Shown here: piece by piece, positions 36,480 through 50,026 of the stretch
Layout: each line of letters begins with the position of its first letter
Numbering within the stretch: the first letter of the stretch is position 1
NCBI GenBank assembly: GCA_963854835.1
Contig: OY978525.1
Span: 103,956,417 to 104,020,416 of the forward strand
Reading direction: 5' to 3'
From: Megamerina dolium
Taxonomy: Eukaryota > Arthropoda > Insecta > Diptera > Megamerinidae
Length of the DNA stretch: 64,000 nucleotides
Program-made: the position numbers and the translations under genes
Notes under the pieces: generated by a model
The model's database searches: none
What the model saw: only the letters and a program-made list of their open reading frames with translations
What the model was told of the DNA's origin: nothing

Positions 36480-37130
36480 TAATGTCATCAAAATAATAGG
36501 GTTTCGCAAGGACTGGAAAATAGCCCTTTGTTTGAGCGATAACCTCTGCGTTTGAGCCAAATCAATTTCCTTGAAGCCATATTTTCAGGTCTGGATACAA
36601 AAAAATGGCTGCATATTGGTAAATCTGGAGAATAGGGAATAAGATGATTCGATTAATATTATTCCTTGGATATACCAAAAAAACCGTATCCAGCAAGAAT
36701 TTTGAACGTTTTGATCGATTTTCACCAATTTCAAACAATTTTTCTGATAGTTGTTTTGATTCTGGTGTGTAATACAACAGGTTTCATCAGCAGAATCGAT
36801 GCAAAAAATTCTTTAGGGCACACCAAACATCTCTCACAATTATCAACATGCTGTTGAATTTGTTAATCAGCTTTTTTATTTCTAAAAGTTCATGTAAAAC
36901 ATACCATACACTTTCAGTTTTCATGTTTAGATCATCAGCTATATCATTCATTTTCAGTTTATGATTGGTTGAAACTATTTTATATATTTCCTTAATAAAT
37001 TCGGGATTTGTTACCTCTTTTGCTCTACAATGGTATATCGAACGTTTAAGCTAAACATATTTTATGATTGTATCCGATGGAGAAAATTCATCAGAAAGTT
37101 TTGCAAACACGTCTATTTTGTCGCAGTATT
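36480..37130 (-). mobile_element. Degraded mariner, minus strand
   Basis: Reading leftward from about 37130, the N-terminal helix-turn-helix part is clear: VTNPEFIKEIYKIVS, then LKMNDIADDLNM, then SVWYVLHELLEIKKL (about 36880-37020). Next come YYTPESKQLSEKLFEIGENRSKRSKFLLDTVF (about 36660-36780, just after the first catalytic Asp region, which is damaged) and, after a deletion, FLYPDLKIWLQGN. A damaged FGSNAEVIAQTKGYF-type C-terminus lies at 36480-36600. The block around the second Asp is missing. Several frame changes mark a dead copy. No ends identified. Confidence 0.8.
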
Positions 37131-37294
37131 ATTTCACTTCAAAAATCAATACTTAATCAACACATGAAATTCACTTTATTCCATGGAGGAAAAGTTGTTG
37201 CTTTAATTGAATCTGTAGCATGAACTAATGAATGAATTATTGTCAAATTTAGGTTTCTGTTACACTTTTCTTTTGACTGTTTTTGCGCCATCTA

Positions 37295-38179
37295 AAGGGT
37301 TTTCCATTAGGGACATAACAATTTTATCTATTAATAAAACACAGAAATATTTGAGATATTCAGTTCAAATTTATTGTGGATATATTGCAAGCATTACATT
37401 TTATGTATGAAATTTGATTTCGGTCATATGACGATCCCGTTTACAGCGGTCGATTCTTTGGACCCAATTTTCCACCACTCTAGCACACATTTCGACTGGA
37501 ACGTTGACAATTTCGCGTTGGATGTTGTCTTTGAGCTCGTCTAAAGTTGCTGGCTTGTTGGCATAGACCAGTGACTTGATAAAGCCCTATAAAAAGAAAT
37601 CCAATGGTGTTAGATCGCATGAACGAGGCGGCCATTCGACCGGACCTCGAGATAACACGTTCACCAAATTTGCCTTGCAATAAATCGATTGTGACGTGTG
37701 CTGTGTGGCTAGTGGCACCGTCTTGTTGAAACCACATATCGCTGATGTCAAGTTCATCCAATTCTGGCCACAAATGATCTTCCAACATAGCACGATAGCG
37801 CTCTCCATCGACGGTAACATGACGGTCGTTTTCATGCAACCGCACCAAACAGTAACTTTTTGTGGGTGCAACGGTGTCTCAAGAAACACTTTTGGGTTTG
37901 TTGCTGACCAATAACGCATATTTTGCTTATTGACAAAGCCATTGAGCCAGAAATGAGCTTCATCGCTGAAGATGATTTTTCGCTCTTAAAGTTGCGACCA
38001 CCGACTCAGAATTTCGGTAGTAATTTTTAATAATTTCCAAACGTTGCTGGTTCGTGAACTTTACCATGATGAAAATGTTGACTTTAAATAACATTTTGAC
38101 ATTGACAGTTGATTAAAAAAGTTTAAGGGTGCGTTCATATAAAGATACGAAATTGTTATGTCCCTAATGGAAAACCTTT
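37295..38179 (-). mobile_element. Tc1/mariner copy with long TIRs, all three catalytic acids
   Basis: The ends match over about 28 bases (left AAGGGTTTTCCATTAGGG, then ACATAACAATTT; right end nearly the same) and are flanked by TA at 37293-37294 and 38180-38181. Reading the minus strand, MVKFTNQQRLEIIKNYYRNSES starts at 38067. An internal deletion and frame change lead to KIIFSDEAHFWLNGF (first Asp). Then come NMRYWSATNPKVFLETPLHPQKVTVWCG, a frameshift, HENDRHVTVDGERY, SDMWFQQDGATSHTA (second Asp), PRSCDLTPLDFF (third acidic residue), and a frame change before NFRRAQRQHP. Length is 885 bp. It is the best-preserved transposase relic here but not functional. Confidence 0.9.
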
Positions 38180-38181
38180 TA

Positions 38182-38830
38182 TATGTTAGGTGTAACACGT
38201 ACCACCCCTTGTAGTATGTACGTAGGTTCTGAATAATGTAGGGTATCATCTTAATTTAGTTTAAATGCATCAATGAATGCTATGATATACTTAGATTATA
38301 TAAAATTAGTGCAATTATAAAATATCGTGTGTTAATATGAATGTCGGCAAGTAGGTAACATTTCCGATAATAAAAAATAGTGTTATTCGATAGGTTGCGC
38401 AACCTAGAATTGTTATCGGAGTTTATGTTTAATTCCGTTTTGTTTTTTTTCGAGTCTCATAAAGACACACAATTTTTTGCATTAATCTATATTATGATAT
38501 GATATGATAACTTATGTAGAACTGTTGTTCTTCAATTGTTTTAGCGGCACTTGTTTATGTTTTCTTCAGTCTTATGAATTTTAGTCGAGCGCTATTCATC
38601 TTAAAGAAAAAAAAAATAAAAAATTAAACTAATGGCACATGGTCTGGTGCGTATTGCATTATGTCTAAGCCGCAATAACATTTTTTCGCTCGTCATTGTA
38701 ATGGTCACAGTGAGTACACTGTGAGGGAGGAACACTCAAGTGTTTCTTTTAAAAATATCCTTTTCTCCCAAGATATTTACAATTGTAAGTGAAATTAATC
38801 ACTGAAATAAAAAAAATATTTTTCTTGGTA
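38182..38830. other. AT-rich spacer with a 16-bp palindrome
   Basis: Nothing coding. The perfect palindrome TAGGTTGCGCAACCTA lies at 38391-38406. Confidence 0.5.
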
Positions 38831-39410
38831 GATTAGATTAGGCTTTAGCGCCTGTTGGCTCATTGTGATGCCGCAAATTGGGCCTCCCTTTCATCCCTCA
38901 TATGATCCGGAACCATGGGAAGCGACATAAACCCTCGAGCATGCACTAAGCCAGGTCTCTGAGGTTATTGTTAAAGTAACTGCCTAGATGTATTATCCAG
39001 TGGCTTTCTAGTTCTAATGGTTTCTAGCTCCTGTTCATTGTCATAGCTGCGCCAGTGTTCAGCTGCTAATAAGACAATGTTCGGTTATGAATTCTGTAAG
39101 GATGCTCACAGTATGCCTGTTAAAGTGTAGTAGTTCTTTTGTAATTTTTTTTTTGGTCCAATTTAAGCCTGATACTACTTGAAATGATAACCGAGAGTTC
39201 CATTACCTATCTGGAGTTTATACTTTGTACTGCGTATGATGCCAGAAGGATTGTACACGGTGTCATTGAAATACCAATACGCTCCATATTAGATACGGGT
39301 AAAAATTCTAACGTTGAGCCCTCTCTGTGCAACTCGTCCCTTGTTTCGTTCCCCGGTATGAGCTGTGATTTGCTACCCAAACGATGTGTATATTAAGCTG
39401 TTCGGACATT
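38831..39410 (-). mobile_element. Jockey-like LINE 3' relic
   Basis: On the minus strand, LNIHIVWVANHSSYRGTKQG at about 39340-39400 is a decayed form of the RNase H segment WVPGHSG-GNE typical of Jockey/R1 LINEs. A damaged SCTERAQ segment (as in ELAREGS) follows. The rest of the tail is frame-broken. The 3' end reads GCATCACAATGAGCC, AACAGGCGCTAAAGCC and TAATCTAATCT (38831-38880). Its CACAATGRGCC motif resembles the type-B SINE end at 18155 and the tail at 62580. Everything 5' of RNase H is missing. Confidence 0.65.
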
Positions 39411-39448
39411 TCATCTCATTATGAGATCCATTTTGATTTAAAGAATTT

Positions 39449-39690
39449 GGCACGTATTCATAGTCAAAATAAAATAAGTTCCAACTTAAATTTAGTATTT
39501 GCTTTTTGACAGATTTTCCTATTGGAAATTGTGTCAAAAAAGTCGACTTTTTGAAAAAAATCTAAAGGAACAAGCAATATTGTTGAATGTATATAAACAA
39601 TATGTATATTATGTAAATCAAAGTGATTAGAAATAGTGTTGCCAACTACACTTTGACAAAGATGCACAAGTCGTGAATACCGCTAATGTG
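39449..39690. repeat. Decayed MITE-like repeat related to 60652-60792
   Basis: The left end GGCACGTATTCATAGTCAAAA and the nearby GTTCCAACTTAAA match one end of the 141-bp element at 60652-60792. GACAGATTTTCCTATTGGAAA matches its middle. The right end is uncertain: GTGAATACCGC near 39673 may be the degraded partner. Confidence 0.45.
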
Positions 39691-42235
39691 TTTCTAGCAA
39701 CACTGGAAGTAGATGTGAAAATACTCTAGTGAAAACGTTGGATTAAAATGTATCGAGAATTATTTTGGCGCAAAGATGAATTCATTTATTACAACGCTCT
39801 CTCATATTAGATTCATCCGATGAAAATTTTCCTTAAACACTAAACTCTTTTTGTAGCGGCGAATTATATGAATTGCTTCTGCATTGCATCATATAAAGTG
39901 TGTGATGTTTGCTATTTTACGTTCACATAAAAAGTACATAATTATTTGGAAATGACATCTTATTTTAATATGCTTACATATGCATATATAATTTAATATG
40001 TATTGAATATATATAAATGTACCTACACTATGTAGAAAGAGCTTTCACAATTTTCGACCAAATCAAATTTGACATTTATAACATCTTGCAGAGGATCCAA
40101 AAAACGACTACAATATGTTGCGAATAAATTTTATAGTATTTTGCTGTTATCTTTAATGCATGCCGAATCATACATACATTTGATATACTCATACACATAT
40201 GTACATCTCGTGTTATGTGGTATGTATGCACTTGTACAATCAAATATATAATAGCAGTACCTTACATACATATATTTCATTATCATTTTTGTTTTTATTG
40301 AAATATTAAGTATTACTTATTGTATGCTTTCAAATCAATAAATTTCAGGAAAATGTAACATCCATTATTTATGCATTGCATTTTAATATATTTATGTCTA
40401 ATAATTATTAAGTATATGTACATATGTATGATACATTGTAGGTATCCAGTAGTATTTCCTCTTTATTATTACAATTTGTTTCATGTTTAATTTTCTATTT
40501 TTATGATGCCACCAATCTCTTTTTCGATCTAACAATTGATAGCCTTTTTCTGGCTGATTAGTTGGTTCGATGGCAGTTAATCATCAGTCAATCTATGTAC
40601 ATACATATGTTATGCGGATATTGTTAATAATGTAATATAAATTTTATTCATATTAATATTGTTATGATTAATATAATAAATTTTATGTAATATGCTGCAT
40701 TCAATTGATCAATCATATTAAGTACTTTTATACTGATCATATTAGGACACATTTGAAATCATTTTTATATTAATGATTTATGTATCTACGTACTACTTTT
40801 GTCCAGAGTAATAGTAAAATATACATACTACGTACTTATATGTATTTATGGATGAAGTTTATGGAATATCATATTTTTAATGTAGTTAAATGCATTTTTC
40901 TTTTTATGTATTCATAACTATTATACATGTGTAGGTAATTGAATTCCATATTTATTGGCATCGTATACTTAAGTATATAGTATATGATAGTATATGTTAA
41001 TGTATCTCAATAATTTTATTACATTCTATTTTCCTTGTAAGATTAATTTAAAATCATTGTATATATAAATGTAATAATTCTTTATACAAAATTCTCCTTG
41101 CAAATATCCAATATGAATGTGTAATTAATTTATGCCATTTCCTATATGGTATATGTAGTATTATAATAATAAATATAACTCTTTTACTTAAATGTATATA
41201 CATTGAGTAGTGTGTACTACATATGTACATACATTTATATTCATCATAGTGTTAATGTGGCCTAAAATGGTTAGAATTATTATTAAACGCAATTATTCAA
41301 AAAGTTCATTTTTGGCGCATATACATACGCACATATATACATATATTTATTGTTTTAATACATACAGTAATTCAATAAAATCAATCTAATTACACATTAT
41401 AATAAATTCTGTTTATGTAAGATTTTATGTATGTATCTGCATTAGGGTGGGCCAATGAAAAATGTTTGAAAAGTCTAGCCTTTAATTGAAAGCTTACATT
41501 TAGTTGATAACGACACAATTAAAATTTTGTTTGTTGCTCAATTTTGCTCGAAGATCGAAGTTATTGTCTAAATTATATGAAAATAATTATTATGACAAGT
41601 ATACTTTGTATAGTGATATAAAAAGATTCTAATTTGCATATATTTGGGACTATTTTGAAGGCTTGAATTCTATTGTATGTTAGTTACTGAGTTCGCTAGT
41701 CGTCTATTACCGGATTGGAGGTCAATGATGAAAATGTAGTGTTCATCGTACTCATTTTCAACGACAAAGTTATGATAGAAAAGCGATTCGGCTGTTTTTA
41801 GTGTGGTAAAAAATTATTAATAATTTCAAGATACTCTCAAAGTAAGCTTTTAAATAAGCAGCGAACGCTTGAAACTTTTTTCACATGTAGATCGAACCAA
41901 TCTAATGTACATACAAATTTGAAAATGTAAATGAAATATAAAGTATTGGTTAAATTTTTTTAATTTAAATAAAACTGCGTAGATTTAAAATACAATATTA
42001 ATGAGTACATTCATATATTTTAAGATGAATAAATTATTTGATGATTGTAATTACTTACAATCATATATAATACATATTTTTTTTTGGAACAAACACATGT
42101 AGTCGAATGTAAATAATAAACGCTGAATAGAATTTATTATAATTGAAATCCCGAATGGTGCTAAAATAGTTCCTCTATCATTGTGTGTCTAGGCTGAACA
42201 CTAAATATTGCGAGATAGTGGGAAAATGCTATGTA
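39691..42235. other. AT-rich spacer, no gene
   Basis: Mostly ATGTATA/ACATA DNA. At about 41443 an AGGGTGGGCCAATGAAAAA motif looks like a transposon end, but no partner was found. Confidence 0.45.
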
Positions 42236-42237
42236 TA

Positions 42238-42813
42238 GGGTGATCCAATAGGAGGTACTTTTTCCAATAGGGATTCTCAGACATCTCACGTATTATGACT
42301 GTCATGTTCATATGACATTTGTGTTCATTATTCATTGACATTTCACCATGAATAGACTTACGCCAGAACAACGTTTACAAATTGTGAAAATTCAGCGATC
42401 AGTGAGAAATGTTTTTCATTCTCTTCGACCATTTCCTGGTGTTCATATGGTGTTATGTTGTGGTTATGGTGTTCAGATCTTGTGATCTCACGCTGTTGGA
42501 TTACTTTTTATGGAGCTATGTGAAATTAGTTGTTTATATCGATAAACCACAATCGATTCCTGGATTAGAAGCGATCATAACACGCGTAATTAACGGAATA
42601 TCGGCCGAAATGCACGAAAGAGTGCTCGAAAATTGGACCCATAGAATGGATCATGTTAGAGCCAGTTGGCCACAACATTTAAAATAAATTATTTTCAAAC
42701 ATTAAATATCATATACCGAACTTACGTCTCAAATACACTTTTTGATTATTAAATTGATTTTAACGCGTTTTATTAAAAAAAAAAAACTACCGGAAGCTCT
42801 TATTGGATCACCC
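42238..42813 (+). mobile_element. Mariner-superfamily deletion derivative with good TIRs
   Basis: Both ends read AGGGTGATCCAATA(G/A)GAG and face each other at 42238 and 42813, within TATA/TATATA (TA duplication). An N-terminal start MNRLTPEQRLQIVKIQRSV is at 42348. It is fused by a large internal deletion to a C-terminus: RSCDLTLLDYFLW with the third acidic residue (about 42472-42510), then KLVVYIDKP and ENWTHRMDHVRASWPQHLK ending at a stop (42685-42687). The two parts lie in different frames. About 576 bp remain. It is related to the copy at 37295-38179 but its ends differ, so it is a separate family. Confidence 0.9.
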
Positions 42814-42817
42814 TATA

Positions 42818-43361
42818 TATTAATATGGGCTAAGTGCGGGTTTAATGAAAAAGAGCAATGCGGCTACTATTTGTCTTTCGAAAGATCGGAAAAGTAGGCC
42901 TTTCATGTTGGATCAAAAGAGAAGTACAAGTGGCATGCGACACTGTTAGACACATTATCATTGAGTACTAAGCAAGCAGTAGAGCTTCTTTTCAATATGT
43001 ATATTTTGAAACTCAAACTCTTCATTAAAAGACTACTTGAATTGTACAATTACCGATTGGCTCTTTCACTTTTGTTGTGTGTGCGCTAAATTTCGACATA
43101 TCTTCAAGATATATATGTACAAGTACTTCAATTAGTAGACTCCGAAGATCAGCACTTACTGTAGCACCTTTTGTGAATTTGAAAAGCTGTTCATTGATAG
43201 ATGCTTAGGAAAATGACGCGTGGTTTGATCTATTGCTTATATTCTGTTCTTCCAATATCTGAAATACAATTGATATTTTGAATTGTTGAAATATTGATAT
43301 TTTCGAATAGAGAATGGACGTACTTTATGTTAAAAAACGATATATTTACAAAAACACAAAC
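42818..43361. other. Spacer, nothing recognised
   Basis: AT-rich, with no gene or repeat structure identified. Confidence 0.4.
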
Positions 43362-43420
43362 AGGACCGACATCAAAGAAAGTATTAAAACTTAATAAATA
43401 TATTTTTTCGGAAAGTCGGC
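43362..43420. repeat. Single arm of the 53668-53851 inverted-repeat family
   Basis: AGGACCGACATCAAAGAAAG, then TATTAAAACTTAATAAATA and AAAGTCGGC match the arms of the near-palindromic element at 53668-53851 base for base over most of their length. I found no second arm nearby, so this is half an element or a solo end. Confidence 0.7.
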
Positions 43421-46400
43421 AAATAAAAATGAAGTAATTTCAAAATTAGTTCAGTAATAGTGGAGCGAATGTGCCAAAAGCAAAAAAAAAACATAATTAT
43501 GTTTTTCTTGATTAAAGGTAACTTCAAGGTAACTCATTACATACATTTTTCGGCTGAATCATTTTTTATCCAACACAAAAAGAATAATTTAAATCGGATA
43601 AACCCTCGACCAGTTACAGCGGTAGAAACACACATAATAATACCGACTAAATACAGTACTCCTTGGACAGTTTTTAATGACTTTATAAGATGGATATGAT
43701 TATGTACCCAAAATTCTATGTATTTGCAAGTGCTTCTTTTACTCACAAAACAAAAAAAGTATCATCTTTTAGATTGATTATTTTTTTTTTTAGATTTTTT
43801 GCAAGTCGTTTTTTGATCGAGCCAAGCGGTAATTACTTTTTGTGTGTAAAAATTTGAAATTTGTAAAAAATGGAAAAAATGTTCATTATTTTTCCAAAAA
43901 GCGCTACGATTTCTAAATAAAAAAAAAAAGTAGTTTCCAACTTCTTCTTATTTTCAATCAGTGAGATTTTATGCCCAAGAAAATAAAACATGACTCAAAC
44001 GAGTCGCCTATTATTATTAGACGAACTATCATTATTTAAGATAAATCAGATATCCTTCACAAAAAGATATGCGCTCAAATGAATATATATAGCATTTATA
44101 TATTTTTTTAATCCTGCAAAATGTTAAAATGTGATCCTTATGAAAATTTAACACAATCTATTATCAAACACACCGGATTGGTAGAAGTAGGTTTTTTTAT
44201 CTAAAATTTCTGTCTCTTTCTCTGCTCTTTCTGAAATGTCTATCACTAGCTGAAAAAATACACTATTTTCAATGTATTGCTTTGTGAAGGATTCTTGTAT
44301 AATTTAGTTGATTCACAGAAATTAGTAGCGTGTGGTTTGTAGTACATTAGACTGGTGTCTGAGTGATGCTTTCCAATTTAAGTGACTTTGTTACCAAAAA
44401 AAAAAAAAAAAAAATTACTAGTGAATATGTATAACAATAGTATTTCATTTAAATAACTTATTCTTATATATGTACATGTGCACAAGTATTTGGATTCACA
44501 TTTCCCTGTTTTTTTTTTTCATTTTTGACAACACCTACACTTTTTATTGATATCATCATAGGTAGTATAGAATTGACGTACATATATACATATGAATACA
44601 TGTTGATTTCATAATGCTTTTAAAAATATTTCATTGTGGTCAATCAAAAAATCAACTCTATGTATACATATCAAGAAAAGAAAAGGTTAAATGCAAATTC
44701 GTTCCATCATTCAAAACTATGAATTTTCATGGAAATCAAAAAGAGTGGAAGAACAAGAAACAAAAAGTCTATATTGTATTAAATGGAAAATAGTTGTAGT
44801 TTAGAGGAAAAGATAAAGAAACAAAATTCAAACATGAAATAAATGGCCATACGGACATATAATAGTATACAATACAATTGCAAGAACAAAAACAATTATT
44901 ATGTATAGTACGTACATATGTGAGTTGAAGATGTAAAACTATCGGCATCCTTTTCATAAAATAATACTCGTAACAACAACATTTGTATGTTGATGCTATA
45001 TACTGCTGTTGCTGCTGCCGCTGTTGTTGTTTCTAGAGTTCATGGCGTACATATATATATAGGTACATCCATACATGTGTAAGTACATACACGTAGAAAA
45101 CAATTGGAAAATATTCTCAAAATATGTGGCTGACAATCAATCATAAGTTTGAGTGAGTGTATCACTGTACATACATACATTTAATGCATGTAAAAAAGTT
45201 TGACAAATCATGTTAGTTCACACATATTCAAATACACACTTACATATACAAACATTTATATACATTTTATATATAAAAGAATATCATAATAAATGCATTT
45301 CATTATTTTTATGAAAAAAATAAGTAATACATTAAAGGAAAGAAAAAAAAAAAGCGACTATACCAAAACGATTGTCTATCTATGTGTTATTACAGACTGC
45401 TGCCGTAGCTTGTCTCTCGGTCACAATAAAAGTCTGTCGATCAATTAAAAAGGTTTTACTTACTAACAATTGATTTTATTTATTATTCTTTTTAACTAAA
45501 ATTACAACAACAACAACAACAGAAGAATAATAAATGAAAATCAATTTCATTATAGTATATAAGAGTACTTGTAGTCGTATGACCAACTGACTATATATGA
45601 GTAGATATATAGAATTAATGGATATTATTGACTATTGTTGCTATGCTCCACTGTACTGCTATGAGTATGTATGCGTATGTGTATTTATTATTGTATGATA
45701 GTAGTGGTGATTGGTTGGCGTTGTTGATGATGGTGTTTGCCTTTTGTATATATTAAGTACAACACTTATTTACGATGACGACTTAGACGACGACGACGAC
45801 AAACCAAGAATTTCAATAGAATTTTAAATTAATTTATTATTATGTTTAATTTTTGGGAAATCGCTATAGCAAGAAAATACAATATATTGAACGATTATAA
45901 CGTACTATACACACACACACACATTCGTTATATAGAAGAAATAATTAAGTAGAATACTTAAACAAATAAATATTAAATAAATACAATATAGTATGTACTA
46001 GAAGGCCAATTTAGATGGTTCATATATATGTACATTTTTTGTATAAATACATATGTACATACGTTAAGAATGATTACTTTATTCGTATATATACTTATTT
46101 ATTAATCTATTTGTAAGGGTTACCCACATCAATTTAAACCTTTTTAAATTAAGCATGTGACAATTTAGTTCATTCTTCACATGTATGTAGTCTTTTCACA
46201 ACACCCCAAATCATGTATAATTATAGTAACAAAAAATACCATCATCATCATCATGATCATTGCCGCCATCATAATCTAACTAAAATGCGCATATTATCTG
46301 TTAAATAATTAAAGTATGTACTAATATGAAATTAAATTGTTTATATAGTTGGGCATTGCAAATGTGTGAGCTTATTGGAAATTGTGAAAGAGTATACGTT

Positions 46401-49400
46401 TTTGATGGTATTATTATATTCGAATTAGGGTTTCTTCTAATGATATTCTTTTGACATTTTCTTTTTTTGGATATGCGGGTTCTTTTAGTTTTGAAGCATA
46501 TATACGTACTTATGTATATGCGAACAATATGTACATATATTTTGATAATATTCTCGTAAAAATACTCGCGTAATTACGTATTGAAAATGAAATGCTTGAT
46601 ATTTTAGAATCGTCGCATATTTGTACTGTGTATGTGGCGACGGTTTTGATCTCTCTTATATTTACATTTCTATACTATATATTCATTTGATCGGTAATGT
46701 TTTATATAAATATTCACACATATAGTATAGGCACATGTATGTTAACACATACATATGTGCTTATACGTATGTAAGTAAACACATTAATTTATTAGTCTGC
46801 AACATGCAAACCAATTGACAACCAATCGTAATTAGTCACAATAAAAATCGAGTTTGTTTTTTTGTAAAATGGGGGACATATCTGAATTCAAGTTGATGTG
46901 TGTGTGTGTGTGTGTGTATGTGAGAGGGCGTTGGTAATATGCTATATGTACTTTATAATTAATTTAATATTTTTACTAATATATATTACATATTTGTATA
47001 GGTACATTCTATTGAATATTCAGACCCATAGTTATAAATAAAATTAAGATAATCTGAAATTTAGAAACGAATTGTTTGATATATTTCCCAAAGTTGAAAA
47101 TTTCAATTTTATTGTTTTTATATTAAAAAAAATCTTTAGAATTAATAATTTGAAAATATAAATTGGATTTAAATGCAAAAATTGTTTATGTACTTATTTT
47201 AAAAAAATATTCAATTTTTATTCATGATCGTACAATTTTGATTTATTTTCATCATAGTTAGATTACTCTACATTCATGAAAGTTTATGCCTGATTTAAAA
47301 TACCACTTCCTTCATTTTATATTATTTTGTCTGGATGTTGTACCTTAAAAAGTGTTCGTAAATACCTAATAGATTCCGCAATGATTTACTGTATCGTTAG
47401 AAAAATATGTTTTTATGAGAGCCTTGTCCTTGTTTAAATATGTTGGCATAGAGAGAAATCGTTTCAACCTAAACATAATCTTAATGGCACAACATGATTT
47501 TATTACGGAACTAATTTATCCAACTGGTTTATAGGCCCAAGTATTAAAATGACGCTGCAAATGACAGTGGCTTGGTAACTATTCCACGCTCTTGACGAGA
47601 TTAGTGTTGAATTTTAGCTGAATGCTAACTACAGTGAGTTGTGTGACTTAGCAAAAATGCCACCGAGTTGAGTATGCACCAAAAAATGTCATTTTGAACT
47701 AGAAAAATGGCTCTCAGTTAGTAGTGATACTTTTTTACACATATCCGTTAAACTATTAGAATATATCGCATATATGTGCCTACATGCATCGCAGACAAAT
47801 GAAACTAGGTCGTATCTAATTCTGACCGAGAACAACACACATAAATGAATTGGAAGTGAATCTTGGATAGTTGTGAGTTCCAATAATGTAATACATGCTA
47901 TAGGTGCTCATTCTCAGACGAGTACAATGGTCAGACAGTACTCAATAAAATCAAAAATAATCGTAAATCATTTTTAAGTACACGTATATAGTCATACTAG
48001 AAGTATAAAATTCTTTTCCCAAATTGTCAATACAATTATTCATTTTTTTTAAGTATAAATCTGTAGAATGTTAACGCCCAAATTCTTTAAGTGTATCCAG
48101 GTATTAATAATAATTAACAAGCAATGAGTTGACAAATCAAATTGCTCATATCAAACAATTGCTATCTATGTATATGTATATCTATGTGCATAAATTAATC
48201 ATAAACCAGTTAAGATATTGCTAATAATATTAATAATAATTGTGATTTTGCTATAAAGAATTTTTTTCCTAAATTTACAATATGTAGGTAAATATACATA
48301 TAGTAAGTACATGTATATACATATGTATGTATGCATGAGTATGCGGTAAAGAACACTTGGGCTTTTCGACACACACACAAAACAACGTTAACTAATAAAA
48401 TTTATAAAAATTGTCAAAAATATGAATATCATATAATAGCTCACGCAATGCCATATGTCCATATTTATCATACAAATACTTTAGAATATAAAGCACTGTA
48501 AGAGAGAACAAAAAAATAAAAAAAAAACAACAACAGCAAAATATTAAAGAAAGAACTGAGCACAGTAAAATCAATTGGAGTATTAACAAATAAGACACCA
48601 TTAAACGCATAATTAAAGACCAAAATCAAGTAACAGGATATGTTGGACATGCTCGCATTTGCATGCATAGCTTAAGAATTTAGATCATGGTCGTTGGCTA
48701 CCGAACGAAAAAATTTCCAATCTCCATTCCAATGGATGAATGAGGAGATTTTTTATAGTAGTATTATTTTTATTTTTAAAGGCTTTGTCACAACGATGGC
48801 AATATATACTTAATGTTTAAATATGGGGTATATTGGTAGGTGTACTTGGTGTATTGATATATTGCAAATAAATAGCTCAGTCATATATGGGATCGTAGTT
48901 CACTTTATCTGTCTTCCTATGCTCCATCTACGCATAGTTGCATTGTATTCTACATTTTTCAGCAATTTCTGATACAATCTAATCGGCATTTTTTCGACAT
49001 TATTTCAAAATTTCCGCAACAATGTCGGAAAAGTAAGAAATACTTTTCGCCATTAATTCAATGTGTAATTCACGAGAAAAAGAAAATAAATTTTATTTGA
49101 CAGAATATGAATTAAACTGCTAATATAAAATCTTGAATACCTTTAAGCAATTTAAACTGGACCTTTAAATAATAGCTAAATAGCTTAATAGTAAATAATA
49201 ATAAATTCTTAATAAATAACAAAAGATGGAATATTTTTTCTACTTAATCATTTGCAACAATTGATTTAATATTTGTTTTTGCCATCTTTGCAACTCTTGC
49301 AATGTTGAAAATAATAATTTTTTAGCTTAATGAAAAAGAAAGAACTGTTAAGATGATAAATAATTCTAATCGATTCTATTAAACTATAATATCTATTGAG

Positions 49401-49729
49401 TGAATGTTCTTTATATCAATATCTCAATGGCTTTGGTGCTCTCCATATCCAATTCTGGCTACTAATCAAGTTGGAACAGTATGCAGTTCAGAGGGATGAC
49501 TAACACCAGATCGCTATTGAGTCCATAAAATCATACGTTCTTTTTGGTGATCATAATATCGTGCAATTAGATCACTAAAGGCCAAAGACATATTACCACG
49601 ATAAAAAACCACAACAGAAATGAAAGATCAATGATAATTGTTTATTTTTTTTTAGAAGAATGTTGAATCTAATTATCAACAACGGTGAAAATTATTAGAT
49701 TTTAAGAATTAGAGGGCAAAATATTTATA
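43421..49729. other. AT-rich spacer with microsatellites
   Basis: No gene recognised over 6 kb. Simple repeats include CTG/TTG near 45005-45030, GAC near 45778-45801, and (TG)n at about 46897-46918. Open frames are short and low-complexity. Confidence 0.5.
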
Positions 49730-50026
49730 TGATCTATACAAATGTGGCACTTATAGTTTCCACAAAGCCCTTTGACCGAGTTTCTCTTCCAGTATTCTTG
49801 TGTGTGTTAAATTTTAGGACTGCAGAATCCTTGTGATGTTACTTTTTCTGAGCTTTGTCACATGGCTGTTTCAGAAGGCGTTTCAGGGTAAATTATTACT
49901 GTCTATTGCTGTCGGAAGAATTGCCAATTACTTGTTGACAGGCGTTTCAGGTGGTTATTGAACCCACAACGTACAGATCAGAAGGTCATCGCGCTAATTA
50001 CTGAACTACGTCACAGCAGTGATCTA
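49730..50026 (-). mobile_element. SINE copy 6, decayed
   Basis: On the minus strand the head reads GTAGTTCAGTAATTAGCGCG (box A) and GGGTTCAATAACC (damaged box B), followed by shared body landmarks (GGCAATTCTTCCGAC, TCTGAGC) and the GTGCCACAT 3' end. The body is about 49737-50019. A possible 7-bp duplication, TGATCTA, lies at 49730-49736 and 50020-50026. Several small insertions and an internal GGCGTTTCAGG repeat make this an older copy. Confidence 0.75.

Noticed and set aside
41443..41480. AGGGTGGGCCAATGAAAAA as a transposon end
   Set aside because: No inverted partner found within several kb, so no element could be delimited.
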